This document shows, in pieces, positions 7,886 through 16,381 of a stretch of DNA of 64,000 nucleotides. Made by a program: the position numbers and the translations under genes. The notes under the pieces were generated by a model. It saw nothing but the letters and a program-made list of their open reading frames with translations, was not told the origin of the DNA and made no database searches. Position 1 is the first letter of the stretch; every line of letters starts with the position of its first letter. Location of the stretch: positions 248,001 through 312,000 of the forward strand of contig CAVSBJ010000024.1 in the NCBI GenBank assembly GCA_963726105.1, read 5' to 3'. Source of the DNA: Roseiarcus sp963726105 (GTDB taxonomy: Bacteria; Pseudomonadota; Alphaproteobacteria; Rhizobiales; Beijerinckiaceae).

Positions 7886-9232
7886 TCAGGAAGGATCCTT
7901 GCCTTCCTGCTTGAACACCTTGATCCAGTCCTTGACCAACGAGTTGAGCGCTTGCTTCGACGTGCCCTTGTTGGCGACGACGTAATCGTGGACACGGTTC
8001 TGCATATCGAGGAGCAGCGGGACGTAGAGCGGTTCGGCCCAGAAGTCCTTGACCATGCCCATCGACTCCACGAATGACGGGGCGTAGGCGGCGCTCTTCT
8101 TATAGGCGTCCGACTCAAGCACGGCTTTCGATGCTGAAGCGCCGCCCAGATCCGTCCACTTCTGTTGAACCTCCGGCTGCGCGAACCATTTCACGTAAGC
8201 CAGCGCATCGTCGACATTCTTCGAAGCCGCGACGACCGAAAGCCCCTGCCCGCCGAGCTGAGTGAAATCGCCAGCAGGACCAGCCGGGTTCTTGAAGAAG
8301 CCGATCTTGTCCCCGCCGACGTTCGGATCCTTGGCGAGACCAGGGAAGAACGCGTACCAGTTCATCTGCATCGCGACCTGGCCGGACTTGAAGGCGTCGA
8401 GACCCTCCTGCATGTACGCGTTCGTCAGGCCTGGCGGCTGGCAGCAGGTAAACAGCTCTTTGTAGACGTCCATGCCTTTGGCGGCGCCGGCGGAGTTGAC
8501 GATGCCCGCCATCTGGTACGGCTTCTTCGGGTCCATGTAGTCGAAGCCATAGTTGTACATCGCGTTGGTGACGCCCATCGTGATGCCTTCCGAACCTCGC
8601 TCGGTGAAGACGTACGAGCCATATACTTTCTTGCCGTCGATCTCCTTGCCCGTGAAGAACTTCGCGACTTCGATCAGTTCGTCCCAGGTCTTGGGCGGTT
8701 CAAGTTCGCGATTGTACTTGGCCTTGAACCCAGCCCGAAGCTCAGGCTTCGCGAACCAGTCCTTGCGATAGGTCCAGCCGACCGCGTCGGCCATGGCCGG
8801 CAAACCCCAATAGTTCGGCGTGTTCTTGGGCCATTCGGCATATCCGACCACGGTCGCGGGCAAGAATGTGTCCATCGAGATCTTGTTCTTATCGAAGAAG
8901 TCGTTGAGCTTGACGTACCACTTGTTCTCCGCTGCGCCGCCGATCCATTGGCTGTCGCCGATGATCAGGTCACATTCGCTGCTGCGCGAGTTGAGCAGGT
9001 TGATGAAATGGTCCGCATAGCTCGTCCAGGGGACGAACTCGTGCTTCATTTCGATGCCCGTCTTGGCGGTGAAGTCCTTGTCAAGCTCGACCAGCGCATT
9101 CGCCGGATCCCACGCCGCCCAGCACATCGTTAGCGACTTGCCTTCAGCCCGAGCCGAAGACGCCGCTCCGAGGGCCAACGCCAGCGCACCTGAGGCGCAC
9201 GCCAGTGATCGATTCGTCTTGCTCATCCTCAT
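7886..9232 (-). CDS. Extracellular solute-binding protein of the polyol-type ABC importer
   Basis: A 448-residue periplasmic binding protein. The first 27 residues form a signal peptide (basic MRMSKTNR, hydrophobic LACASGALALALG, cleavage near ASSARA-EG). The mature part begins KSLTMCWAAWDPANALVELDKDF and has the length and texture of family 1 sugar/polyol binding proteins. The start at 9232 is preceded by GGAGGAG; the longer frame from 9247 lacks this spacing. It is the first gene of the ABC-dihydroxyacetone kinase operon. Ligand is unknown; a small polyol or triose is suggested by the downstream kinase genes. Confidence 0.9.
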   Translation of the reverse strand: MRMSKTNRSLACASGALALALGAASSARAEGKSLTMCWAAWDPANALVELDKDFTAKTGIEMKHEFVPWTSYADHFINLLNSRSSECDLIIGDSQWIGGAAENKWYVKLNDFFDKNKISMDTFLPATVVGYAEWPKNTPNYWGLPAMADAVGWTYRKDWFAKPELRAGFKAKYNRELEPPKTWDELIEVAKFFTGKEIDGKKVYGSYVFTERGSEGITMGVTNAMYNYGFDYMDPKKPYQMAGIVNSAGAAKGMDVYKELFTCCQPPGLTNAYMQEGLDAFKSGQVAMQMNWYAFFPGLAKDPNVGGDKIGFFKNPAGPAGDFTQLGGQGLSVVAASKNVDDALAYVKWFAQPEVQQKWTDLGGASASKAVLESDAYKKSAAYAPSFVESMGMVKDFWAEPLYVPLLLDMQNRVHDYVVANKGTSKQALNSLVKDWIKVFKQEGKDPS

Positions 9233-9270
9233 TGTTTGCTCCTCCAATTTTGGCCGAGCATTGTCAGCCG

Positions 9271-9357
9271 TTACTAAACAGTCGCGTTGGCCGCGATTTC
9301 AAATCTCTCGGCGAGACGTTCAGTCTCCAACGTTTAGTAATTCACGACTTACTAACC
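9271..9357. promoter_or_regulatory. Operator-like repeats TTACTAAAC ahead of the ABC/dha operon
   Basis: TTACTAAAC at 9271-9279 and its exact inverse GTTTAGTAA at 9332-9340 lie upstream of the binding-protein ATG. A near-copy TTACTAACC follows at 9349-9357. The two inverted copies are 61 bases apart centre to centre, close to six helical turns, which would suit a looping repressor. No regulator gene of an obvious matching family sits beside it. Confidence 0.5.
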
Positions 9358-10060
9358 ATGTCAACTGAATTTCGTTGCCGCCATTCAAGCGCGCTATGAA
9401 AGGGTTCGATCTCGCCAACCAAAACCGGCGTATCAGCGAGACTGGGTAGCAGCGCTGCCCGCAGCCGGACCACCAAAGAATGGCTCCATGCGTCAAAACT
9501 CAATTGGTTGGACCGTTTCCGCCAAAGCGGTGTGAAGGTTAGAGGAGAATTCTCATGAACCCTCGACCCGTCCCGGAGAACAGCCGAAAGAGCAGGAAAG
9601 CGATCTTTGGCGATAGGGACCGCCGGCGAAACCGCCGACCCCACCCACGAGTTCGGCCACTCCCGACGTCAAGTTCTGAGGGGTTCGCGGCTCGGCACAA
9701 ATTGAAATCCGCAAGCGGCGAACAGACCCGCCGCGGACCGCTCCGCGACATCCCTGCCCCGGAGGCGATGTCTCGAATGTAGAAATGACCTCATCGCTCC
9801 AAGGGAGACGAACAGAATCCCGTGCCGGGAAAGTCGTAATATATTTCGAGGTGCTACAATGCCCTTCGCAGGCACTGACCATCGGCTACCAGGCCGGCTG
9901 AGTTTCAAGGGAGTTGGGATCAACGTAACCGACCGACCATGGAACTGGCAGCAGACGGCGCCGCTTCCTGCGAGGGTGCCCGCTCAGCCAAGTCGGCGAC
10001 CCAAGCTGCCGATGTTGGTCCCGGTCTTTGGTGGGGCATTCTTATCGAGTGATTCGAAGG
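9358..10060. other. Gene-poor stretch before the insertion-sequence graveyard
   Basis: About 700 bases with only short overlapping frames on both strands and none with a good ribosome site or recognisable domain. It looks like eroded intergenic DNA between the operon promoter and the IS remnants. I see no RNA gene here. Confidence 0.5.
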
Positions 10061-10309
10061 ATGCGATGGGCCAGGTTTCACGCGAGCGCCACAACGACTG
10101 AGGCGGTCGTTCGAGCGATCCGGCATGGTCAAGCGAGCCCGGGGCGCTGGCGAAGCGCTACGGAATCAATGACCGTCGCGAAGTGGAAGGGACGGGCCTC
10201 GGTCGCCGATCTGCCGACTGGGCCGAGGAAACCCAGATCGACGATCCTGACCACGGAAGAAGAGGCGGTGGTCGTCGCCTTGCGAAGGCATACTTTGCTG
10301 CCGCTGCTG
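10061..10309 (+). pseudogene. IS481-family transposase, N-terminal remnant with frameshifts
   Basis: The frame from 10061 reads HASATTTEAVVRAI, then loses register, while the +1 frame reads ALAKRYGIN, and the first frame resumes with TVAKWKGRASVADLPTGP and EEEAVVVALRRHTLLPL. Together these are the N-terminal DNA-binding region of IS481-type transposases. Two compensating frameshifts break it, and the catalytic DDE part is missing because another element begins at 10310. Confidence 0.8.
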
Positions 10310-10695
10310 TGACCCCTGACGTTCATCCATTTGGAGCCAGAGTTTGAGGCTTTTTGGTCTGCTCCCCAACGTTGGACCGCCGGAAGGTAGAGTTTTCCAG
10401 GCTTTGTTAGGTCGGCGGGCTGGCTGCGCCACGGGAGGCATGAGGGAAACGGGGGCTTGTTGCCGATCGCCCCATGCGGCCGATCCTCGTTGTAGTGCTT
10501 GCGCCAATCCTCCAACTTTTTGCGGGCGTCGGCAAGCGTCAGGAACCAGTGGGGGTTCATCCCTCGCGCCTCAAAAGGACATGGACGCGCCGATAGCCGT
10601 AGCGAACGCGCGTAGCGCAAATCTCTTTGATCCGGGCTTCAAGACCGGCCTGCTCGCGGCGTCGGGATTTGTAATGATAGGAGGAACGATCGAAT
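10310..10695 (-). pseudogene. IS3-family element remnant (orfB with central deletion)
   Basis: Reading on the minus strand, an N-terminal orfB piece (SSYHYKSRRREQAGLEARI, then RVRYGYRRVHVLLRREG) is joined near 10559 directly to a C-terminal piece (NPHWFLTLADARKKLEDW, then YNEDRPHGAIGNKPP). About 200 residues, including most of the DDE core, are gone. The right end of the element is visible as TGACCCCTGACGTT starting at 10310, where it abuts the IS481 remnant, so this element probably inserted into the older IS481 copy. Confidence 0.8.
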
Positions 10696-10951
10696 TCTAG
10701 GATGAACCGACGCACAAAATCGTCGAAATCACCAATAGACGGTCTTGCCAAGGCGGGAAATCATTCGGCGGCCTCCGCCATCCCCCGCCCGAACGCGCCC
10801 TGTAACGGATTGCGTTCAACACCTCCCGCAACTCGACCTCGACAGGGCGCCCCGCCTTCGATGCGCGAGGAAGAAAAGGCTCAATCCGCGCCCACTGCTC
10901 GTCGATCGAGTCGCTCGGATACCGCTTGGTCTTCATCTCGATCTTGGCCAT
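10696..10951 (-). pseudogene. IS5-family transposase, N-terminal remnant
   Basis: From the ATG at 10951 the protein reads MAKIEMKTKRYPSDSIDEQWARI, then ELREVLNAIRYRARSGGGWR and PNDFPPWQ, the DUF4096 N-terminal domain of IS5-type transposases. After PPWQ the frame is lost; the other frame carries TVYW, a stop, then FRRF before the IS3 fragment takes over. The catalytic region is absent. Confidence 0.8.
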
Positions 10952-11247
10952 TCGGCCACGCGTCGCTGAGGTCCACATCCCAAGCTTAAATCACGACCGA
11001 AAAACGCTCTCAAGCAGCTTTCAAACGGACTCTGAAAGCCTCTAAGGTGACCGCCCCGCGTGATTACTATAGGCTCAAGTCGCGCCGGCGCTTCGTCGCG
11101 CGAACCGTTCGCTTCTTGCTGCGTTTGCATCGCCTTAGCTGGGAGCGTGTTCTGCGCGGAGCTTGAGATCGTGCCGCGATGGATTCAATCGCGCTCTTTG
11201 CAATCGGCGTCTGAGGCGCCCAGCGCGACGACCCGAACGCTTGGACA

Positions 11248-12102
11248 TCAACGCTCGGCCGAATGGCTTGCGGTCTCTCCGGCGGCCAGCTCGATAATTT
11301 CCTCGGTGATGTCTTGTTGACGCACGATGCACTTCGTCGCCTGCAACGAGGAAAGTTGACGCTCGATTTGGCGGCGTGCCGAAGCCATCGCTTCCATACG
11401 CGCTTCATTCTCCGCGGCAAATGCGTGCAGCGCGGCGCGGCACAATTCCGCATACACATAGTCGGCTGCGAGCTCACCTAGAAGTGTTTCGGGTGCGAGA
11501 TGGAGGAGCGGTGCGTCGCTGCTGGCCGGTCGCGAAAACGATGTCACATCCAGCGGAAGCAGGCGGTGGCGTTCGACGCGAATTCGGCCTCCCGGCTGCC
11601 GACGGCTGAAGATTGTGTCGAGCGCGCCGATCTCGCCCGAGGCGATTCGGGCGTAGAGCGCTTCGGCGATCCCGTCCGCGAGCTTGGGAATGCCAGGGGA
11701 GTGTGAAGGCATGGCGCTCTGCCATCGTGGGACGACGTTGCGCTCCGCCGCTGCCGCGGCGCCGCGTGTCCCGACCAGGAACAAGTCCGAGGAAGCGAGA
11801 TCGGCGCCGGCTGCGTCCAGTATTCGTTCGCTGAAGGGGCCAGCGAACCCCTGTTCGGCGCAGAACAGGACCAGGCCGCGCCGCATCGATCGGTCGGCGC
11901 CGCCCTGCCGATCCGACGGAAGGACGGAAACGGCGCTGCCGATGGCGGCGGCGATGATCAGGGCGTAGCCGTCGACGGCCGTGAGTTGGTTGCGAGCCTG
12001 TTGGGCGCGGGCGGCGGCGATGCCGCGCATGGCGTTGACCACGGCGCCGAGCTGGCGGATCCCGTCGATCCGCGCGGTGATGTCAGCCAGGCGCTCGGTC
12101 AT
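11248..12102 (-). CDS. atpG: N-type ATP synthase gamma subunit
   Basis: A 284-residue F1 gamma (central shaft) homologue and the last gene of the N-ATPase operon. The N-terminal helix (TERLADITARIDGIRQLGAVVNAMRGIAAAR) and C-terminal helix (MASARRQIERQLSSLQATKC, then RQQDITEEIIELAAG) give the typical gamma coiled coil, while the middle is divergent, as in N-ATPases. The ATG overlaps the atpA stop by 4 bases. It rotates inside the alpha/beta ring and connects to the c ring. Confidence 0.9.
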   Translation of the reverse strand: MTERLADITARIDGIRQLGAVVNAMRGIAAARAQQARNQLTAVDGYALIIAAAIGSAVSVLPSDRQGGADRSMRRGLVLFCAEQGFAGPFSERILDAAGADLASSDLFLVGTRGAAAAAERNVVPRWQSAMPSHSPGIPKLADGIAEALYARIASGEIGALDTIFSRRQPGGRIRVERHRLLPLDVTSFSRPASSDAPLLHLAPETLLGELAADYVYAELCRAALHAFAAENEARMEAMASARRQIERQLSSLQATKCIVRQQDITEEIIELAAGETASHSAER

Positions 12103-13682
12103 GGCGCGGCGCCCTTGTCCGGCGATCGGACGTCGGGGACCACGGTGTCGACATAGTGTTCGAGCGCCTGGCGCAGGGCCTGCTTATGCGCTTCGTCCAG
12201 CGTCCCGGTCCCCTGGATCTGGCGGACAGCCTCCGGAGCGCCGCGGTCTAGCGCATCATGCAGGCCGCGCCGGACGTTGACGATGGCGGGGAGCGCAAGA
12301 CGGTCGAGCAGGCCCGATTGAACGGCGAGCACCAGCGCCACTTCGTCGGCGAGCCTGATCGGCGCATGCTGCGGCTGATCGAGGATGGCCCGGATCCGCG
12401 CGCCGCGCGTGAGCTGCTGGCGCACGTGGGTATCCGGCATGCCGCCGAAGCGGGTGAACATTTCCAGTTCGAGGAATTGGGCATAGTCGAGCCGAACGCT
12501 CTCGGCGGCGTCGCGCAGGGCGCGCGCCTGGGTCTTGCCGCCGACCCGGCTGACGCTGACGCCGACGTCCACCGCCGGCTTCTGGCCTTCGTAGAAGAGC
12601 TTGGAATCAAGCACGATCTGGCCGTCGGTGATCGAGATCAGATTGGTCGGGATGTAGGCGCTGAGATTGCCGGCGTCGGTCTCGGCGATCGGCAGCGCCG
12701 TCAGCGAACCGCCGCCTTTCTCCTTCGAGAGCTTCGCCGCGCGTTCGAGCATACGGGCATGCACATAGAACACGTCGCCCGGATAGGCTTCGCGGCCGGG
12801 CGACTGGCGCGTCAACAGCGCGATCTCGCGATGGGTCGCCGCGTGCTTGGTGAGGTCATCGATGACGATCAGCGCATGCTGGCCACGGTCGCGAAAATAT
12901 TCCGCCATGGTGAAGCCGGCGAAGGGCGCGATCCATTGCAGGCCGGGAGAACTCGCCGAGCCCGCCACGACGACGATGCAGCGCTCTGGCGCGCCCTGGG
13001 CCCGGATCGCCTCGATGGCGCGTCGCACGCTCGACGTCTTCTGGCCCACGGCGACGTAGACGCAGATGATGTCGCTGCTCTTCTGGTTGATGATGGTGTC
13101 GATGGCGACCGTAGTCTTGCCGATGGCGCGATCGCCGATGATCAGTTCGCGCTGGCCGCGCCCGAGCGCGAACAGGGTGTCCACCACGACCAGGCCGGTC
13201 TGCACCGGCTGGGTCACCAGATCGCGGTCGATGATCTCCGGCGCCGGCCGTTCGATCGGCTCGCGCATATCGGCGGCGATCGGTCCCTTGCCGTCGAGCG
13301 GTCGGCCGAGCGGGTCGACGATGCGTCCGAGCAGGGCGGGCCCGACAGGGACCCGCACGACGTCGCCCATGCCGCGCACCGTGTCGCCGGCTTCGATCGC
13401 ATCGGCGTCGTCCAGCAGAACGCAGCCGACGCGCTCGGCCTCCAGCACCTGGGCGAAGCCGAACTGGCCCTTGTCGAAGAGCACAAGTTCGTCGAGCCTC
13501 GCATCCGGCAGTCCGGACACGAGCGCGATGCCGTCGCCGACTTCCTCGACGCGCCCGATCTGTTCGGCGCGGGGGCGGAGTTTGGCGGCGTCCAGCCTGG
13601 CGCGCGCCTGTTCGAGCCAGAGGTCGGGCCGGTTGACTGGGCCGACGCTGGCCGGGGCGCGGCTCTCGGGATCGGTTGTCAT
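12099..13682 (-). CDS. atpA: N-type ATP synthase alpha subunit
   Basis: A 527-residue F1 alpha subunit. Walker A is GDRAIGKTTVAIDTI, with HALIVIDDLTKHA and SVSRVGGKTQARAL later. Residues 1-30 are a short divergent leader before the RAEQIGRVEEVGDGIALVSG beta-barrel. The start at 13682 overlaps the atpF stop by 4 bases, which fits the overlaps across this operon; the longer frame from 13724 is less likely. It forms the non-catalytic part of the hexamer with AtpD. Confidence 0.93.
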   Translation of the reverse strand: MTTDPESRAPASVGPVNRPDLWLEQARARLDAAKLRPRAEQIGRVEEVGDGIALVSGLPDARLDELVLFDKGQFGFAQVLEAERVGCVLLDDADAIEAGDTVRGMGDVVRVPVGPALLGRIVDPLGRPLDGKGPIAADMREPIERPAPEIIDRDLVTQPVQTGLVVVDTLFALGRGQRELIIGDRAIGKTTVAIDTIINQKSSDIICVYVAVGQKTSSVRRAIEAIRAQGAPERCIVVVAGSASSPGLQWIAPFAGFTMAEYFRDRGQHALIVIDDLTKHAATHREIALLTRQSPGREAYPGDVFYVHARMLERAAKLSKEKGGGSLTALPIAETDAGNLSAYIPTNLISITDGQIVLDSKLFYEGQKPAVDVGVSVSRVGGKTQARALRDAAESVRLDYAQFLELEMFTRFGGMPDTHVRQQLTRGARIRAILDQPQHAPIRLADEVALVLAVQSGLLDRLALPAIVNVRRGLHDALDRGAPEAVRQIQGTGTLDEAHKQALRQALEHYVDTVVPDVRSPDKGAAP

Positions 13683-14410
13683 GGGGCGATGTCCGCGAGG
13701 ATTTGGGCGAGGTCGGCGCGCCAACTGTTGGCGACGACCAGATGCGGGCCGCGCAATTCGAAGCCGGCGATGAGGTCTGGCTCGACCTTGAACACGACCG
13801 GCAGAGTTGCCCCGAAAGCTTCACCGATGAGCTTGCCGTAGCGCTGCTGATCCGCCGGCGCCAGCACGCTGGCGGTAGACGCTTCGAGCGTCGCGCCGCT
13901 GGCTGCCACGGCCTGCCGAGCGGCGTCGGGAAGGTCGCGGATCTCCTTCAGCAGCCAGTCGAGGAATGTCCCCGCCACTGCCGGGCCGTCGAGGCGGGCG
14001 GCCAGGCGCCGCGCGATATCGACCGCGAGACAGCTTGCGCGCTCGGCCCACGCTTTCTCGGCCGCATCTCGATCTCGGGCGATGGCCGCCTTCGCAGCCG
14101 CTTCAAGCGCCGCGGTCTCCTTCGCAGCGTCGCGCAGTCGAGCCGCGTGCGCCTGCTCGGCTGTCTCCTGCGCCGCCTCGAGGATGGCGTCACGTTCCCG
14201 CGCGAGGCCTGCCCGCGTGCGCGCGATGTCCGCCAGCGCGGCCGCTGCTTCGGCGCGCTTCGCCTCCACGTCGGCGAAAGTCTTCTGCGCCGCGTCGCGC
14301 CGCTCGGAGATCATGGCGGCGACCGGGCGCCAGAAGAAATGCGCGAGCAACCAGATCAGGATGAGGACATTGATGGCCTGAAAGCTGAGCGTCCACCAGT
14401 CGATCGTCAC
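13679..14410 (-). CDS. atpF: N-type ATP synthase b subunit (possible b-delta fusion)
   Basis: A 243-residue stator protein, much longer than a normal b subunit (about 160). One membrane helix (residues about 8-30, SFQAINVLILIWLLAHFFW) is followed by a long charged Ala-rich coiled coil to about residue 135. The last 100 residues (LDWLLKEIRDLPDAARQAV through IAGFELRGPHLVVANSWRADLA) resemble the C-terminal part of delta/OSCP. N-ATPase operons lack a separate atpH, and this tail probably supplies that function. The fusion reading is inference. Confidence 0.88.
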   Translation of the reverse strand: MTIDWWTLSFQAINVLILIWLLAHFFWRPVAAMISERRDAAQKTFADVEAKRAEAAAALADIARTRAGLARERDAILEAAQETAEQAHAARLRDAAKETAALEAAAKAAIARDRDAAEKAWAERASCLAVDIARRLAARLDGPAVAGTFLDWLLKEIRDLPDAARQAVAASGATLEASTASVLAPADQQRYGKLIGEAFGATLPVVFKVEPDLIAGFELRGPHLVVANSWRADLAQILADIAP

Positions 14411-14429
14411 GACGACAACTCCGGGCCCG

Positions 14430-14675
14430 TCACTTGAGCAGCGGATTGGCGAACAGCAGCAACAACGCGATCACCAGGCAATAGATCGCCATGGTCTCGA
14501 TCATGGCGAGGCCCACGAACAAAGTGCGCGAGATGGTGTTGGCCGCTTCTGGCTGACGCGCTATGGCGTCCATGGCGGCGGCGACGGCTCGCCCTTCGCC
14601 AAGGGCGGGACCGATCGCCCCGAAGGACACGGCCATGGCGGCCGACAAGATGCTGATGAAGGCTAACCAGTTCAT
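14430..14675 (-). CDS. atpE: N-type ATP synthase c subunit (rotor ring) with two carboxylates
   Basis: An 81-residue hairpin membrane protein. Helix 1 contains GAIGPALGEGRA, the loop is ARQPEA, and helix 2 contains GLAMIETMAIYCLVI. Compared with sodium-type c subunits, the helix 1 Gln is Glu (E27), the helix 2 acid is E60, followed by Thr and Met, with Tyr at 65. Two acids in the ion site are a known mark of N-type c rings; a proton-coupled double-carboxylate ring has been described for the Burkholderia pseudomallei enzyme. The ATG overlaps the atpB stop by 4 bases. Confidence 0.95.
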   Translation of the reverse strand: MNWLAFISILSAAMAVSFGAIGPALGEGRAVAAAMDAIARQPEAANTISRTLFVGLAMIETMAIYCLVIALLLLFANPLLK

Positions 14676-15370
14676 GACGAGGTCCTTTGGCTGGAGGGGA
14701 TTGGGGTAGCCGCCCCTTCGCTGACGGCGCCGGCGATAAACACCATCGTGAGCACGGCGAAGATGTAGGCCTGGACGGCGCCGGTCAGCAGGTCGAGCGC
14801 CATGAGCGGTATCGGGACCAGCAGGCCCGCCAGCGACAGCACAATGCCGATCACGAACACCCCGCTCATCACATTGCCGAAGAGGCGGACGAGCAGGGAG
14901 AAGGTGCGCGTCAGGCTTTCGACGACGTTGAGCGGGATCATGATCGGATTGGGCGCGGCGAATGTGCGCAGGTAGCCGCCGAGGCCACCCGCACGGACGC
15001 CGAATCCGATCACCGCGAGGAAGACCAGCAGCGCCAACGCGGCGTCGGTCTCCAGATGCGCCGTCGGCGGCTCCACGCCGGGGACCAGCGAGGACCAGTT
15101 GCAGATGAAGATGAAGATGAATAGCGTGCCGATAAAGGCGCGGTACGGGCTGGGCTCCACCCGCATGGTGTCGCGGATTTGGCCGTCCACGGCGTCGACG
15201 ATCAGTTCGAAGAAGGCCTGGGTTTTGGAGGGAACCAGCGACAGACGGTGGGTTACGGTGATGGCGCCGACGATCAGCACCAGCATGATCGCCCAGGTGG
15301 TGACCACGCCATCGCTGATCGGCGCGGGACCTACGTGAAAGAGGACGACACTGGAGAGCGGGGACTTCAT
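14672..15370 (-). CDS. atpB: N-type ATP synthase a subunit
   Basis: A 232-residue membrane protein with about five to six helices. The essential Arg of the ion channel is in RTFSLLVRLFGNVMSG, and the C-terminal helix reads LLTGAVQAYIFAVLTMVFI. It forms the stator side of the ion path against the c ring. The ATG at 15370 overlaps the atpR stop by 4 bases. A longer frame from 15565 would run through atpR and is rejected. Confidence 0.92.
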   Translation of the reverse strand: MKSPLSSVVLFHVGPAPISDGVVTTWAIMLVLIVGAITVTHRLSLVPSKTQAFFELIVDAVDGQIRDTMRVEPSPYRAFIGTLFIFIFICNWSSLVPGVEPPTAHLETDAALALLVFLAVIGFGVRAGGLGGYLRTFAAPNPIMIPLNVVESLTRTFSLLVRLFGNVMSGVFVIGIVLSLAGLLVPIPLMALDLLTGAVQAYIFAVLTMVFIAGAVSEGAATPIPSSQRTSS

Positions 15371-15672
15371 GGGGCGGCCTCCCGCACGCGGCGCATGACC
15401 AGCGGCCGGGCGACCAGCACGCCCAACGCCATCGCCAGCAGCGGAAGCGCGCCCTCCAGGGCGGCGAGGGCCAGAAGCCCGCCGAGAAGGATGAAGCGTC
15501 CGAGACCAAGGGCGATGGCAGCAGTCACGCGGCCGCCCGAGGCGAACAGGCGCGCATTCCACCACACACCGCGGAAATAGACCATGCCGAGCCCAAAGCC
15601 TGCGGCAAAGTGAAGGACCCCGCTGACGGCCATGGCCCAGGCGGCGAGATGAGCGGAGGCTAGCCAGGTCAC
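15367..15672 (-). CDS. atpR: N-type ATPase accessory membrane protein AtpR
   Basis: A 101-residue protein with three hydrophobic segments (AAWAMAVSGVLHFAAGFGLGMVYF, VTAAIALGLGRFILLGGLLALAAL, LLAMALGVLVARPLVMR). AtpR is a hallmark small membrane protein of N-ATPase operons, thought to help c-ring assembly or interact with the c subunit. The start is a GTG at 15672 that overlaps the atpQ stop (GTGA); a GTG at 15687 is the alternative. A longer frame starting at 15822 lies inside atpQ and is unlikely. Confidence 0.82.
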   Translation of the reverse strand: MTWLASAHLAAWAMAVSGVLHFAAGFGLGMVYFRGVWWNARLFASGGRVTAAIALGLGRFILLGGLLALAALEGALPLLAMALGVLVARPLVMRRVREAAP

Positions 15673-15962
15673 GCGCTCTTCATCCACTTCCAGGCGGACC
15701 AGCAGCCGAGCGCGAGGCCAAGCAACAAGAACGGGCCCGTCCACATCAGTCCCGAGTGAAAGATTCGGTCGAGCCAGCGGCCGAGGAAGATGCCGATGAG
15801 CATCGGCGCGACGATGATCCATCCGAGCACGCCGATCTGCGCCAGGCGCCGCGCCACCGAAGGATCGCCCTCGCGCAACCAGCGCCGGTGACGCTCACCG
15901 CGCAGGCGGACGCCCTTCACCAGGGGATCCTGCTCGCCCGGATCATGCTCCGGCGTCGTCAT
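15669..15962 (-). CDS. atpQ: N-type ATPase accessory membrane protein AtpQ (AtpZ/AtpI-like)
   Basis: A 97-residue protein. A charged N-terminal half (DPLVKGVRLRGERHRRWLREGDP) precedes two membrane helices (IGVLGWIIVAPMLIGIFLGRWLD and LMWTGPFLLLGLALGCWSAWKW). This matches AtpQ, the AtpI/AtpZ-like member of N-ATPase operons. Its start overlaps the atpC stop by 4 bases. Role in assembly or Mg/Ca handling is only suggested for relatives. Confidence 0.85.
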   Translation of the reverse strand: MTTPEHDPGEQDPLVKGVRLRGERHRRWLREGDPSVARRLAQIGVLGWIIVAPMLIGIFLGRWLDRIFHSGLMWTGPFLLLGLALGCWSAWKWMKSA

Positions 15963-16381
15963 GCGAAGTTCCCCGAGCCGGTGCGGCCGTCGGGTCGCAG
16001 ATGGCGCATGATCTGGCGGATGGCGTTCAATTGCAGCCGCGTGCTTTCGACATGCTCCATCCGCTCCATCTCGATGTCAGCGCGGAAGCGGGCGAGGACG
16101 GTCTGATCGAGCGTGGCGAGATCGTCGCCGACGATCGCCTCGCGCGTCGCGATGGAGATCGCCTGGCCGCCGGTGACGGAGAGGACACCCCGGCGCACCG
16201 CGCAGAAATGCCGTGTGGCGTCGACGTTTTTCCACCCGACCACCGAGATCGTCAGGCTGGTGAGGAAATCGGCGTGGCGCGGCAGGATGCCGAAGCCGCC
16301 GCTGGCGTCCTCGGCGCGCAGCGCCATGACGCCGTCCTCGTCGACGATCACCTCCAGAGGCGTGATGATGCGCAGCTTCAT
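15959..16381 (-). CDS. atpC: N-type ATP synthase epsilon subunit
   Basis: A 140-residue epsilon subunit. The beta-sandwich shows KLRIITPLEVIVDEDGVMALRAEDASGGFGILPRHADFL; the C-terminal helical part (ADIEMERMEHVESTRLQLNAIRQIMRHLRP) is present. It binds gamma and the c ring, and in F-ATPases it can restrain ATP hydrolysis. It overlaps atpD by 4 bases. In N-ATPase operons atpD and atpC come first, as here. Confidence 0.9.
   Translation of the reverse strand: MKLRIITPLEVIVDEDGVMALRAEDASGGFGILPRHADFLTSLTISVVGWKNVDATRHFCAVRRGVLSVTGGQAISIATREAIVGDDLATLDQTVLARFRADIEMERMEHVESTRLQLNAIRQIMRHLRPDGRTGSGNFA

Noticed and set aside
9555..9782. Plus-strand frame in the region upstream of the ABC operon
   Set aside because: Pro/Arg-rich, no motif; the sequence type looks like noncoding DNA read in frame.
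12258..13841. 527-codon plus-strand frame opposite atpA
   Set aside because: Asp/Gly/Arg-rich, without a motif, a mirror of atpA codons.
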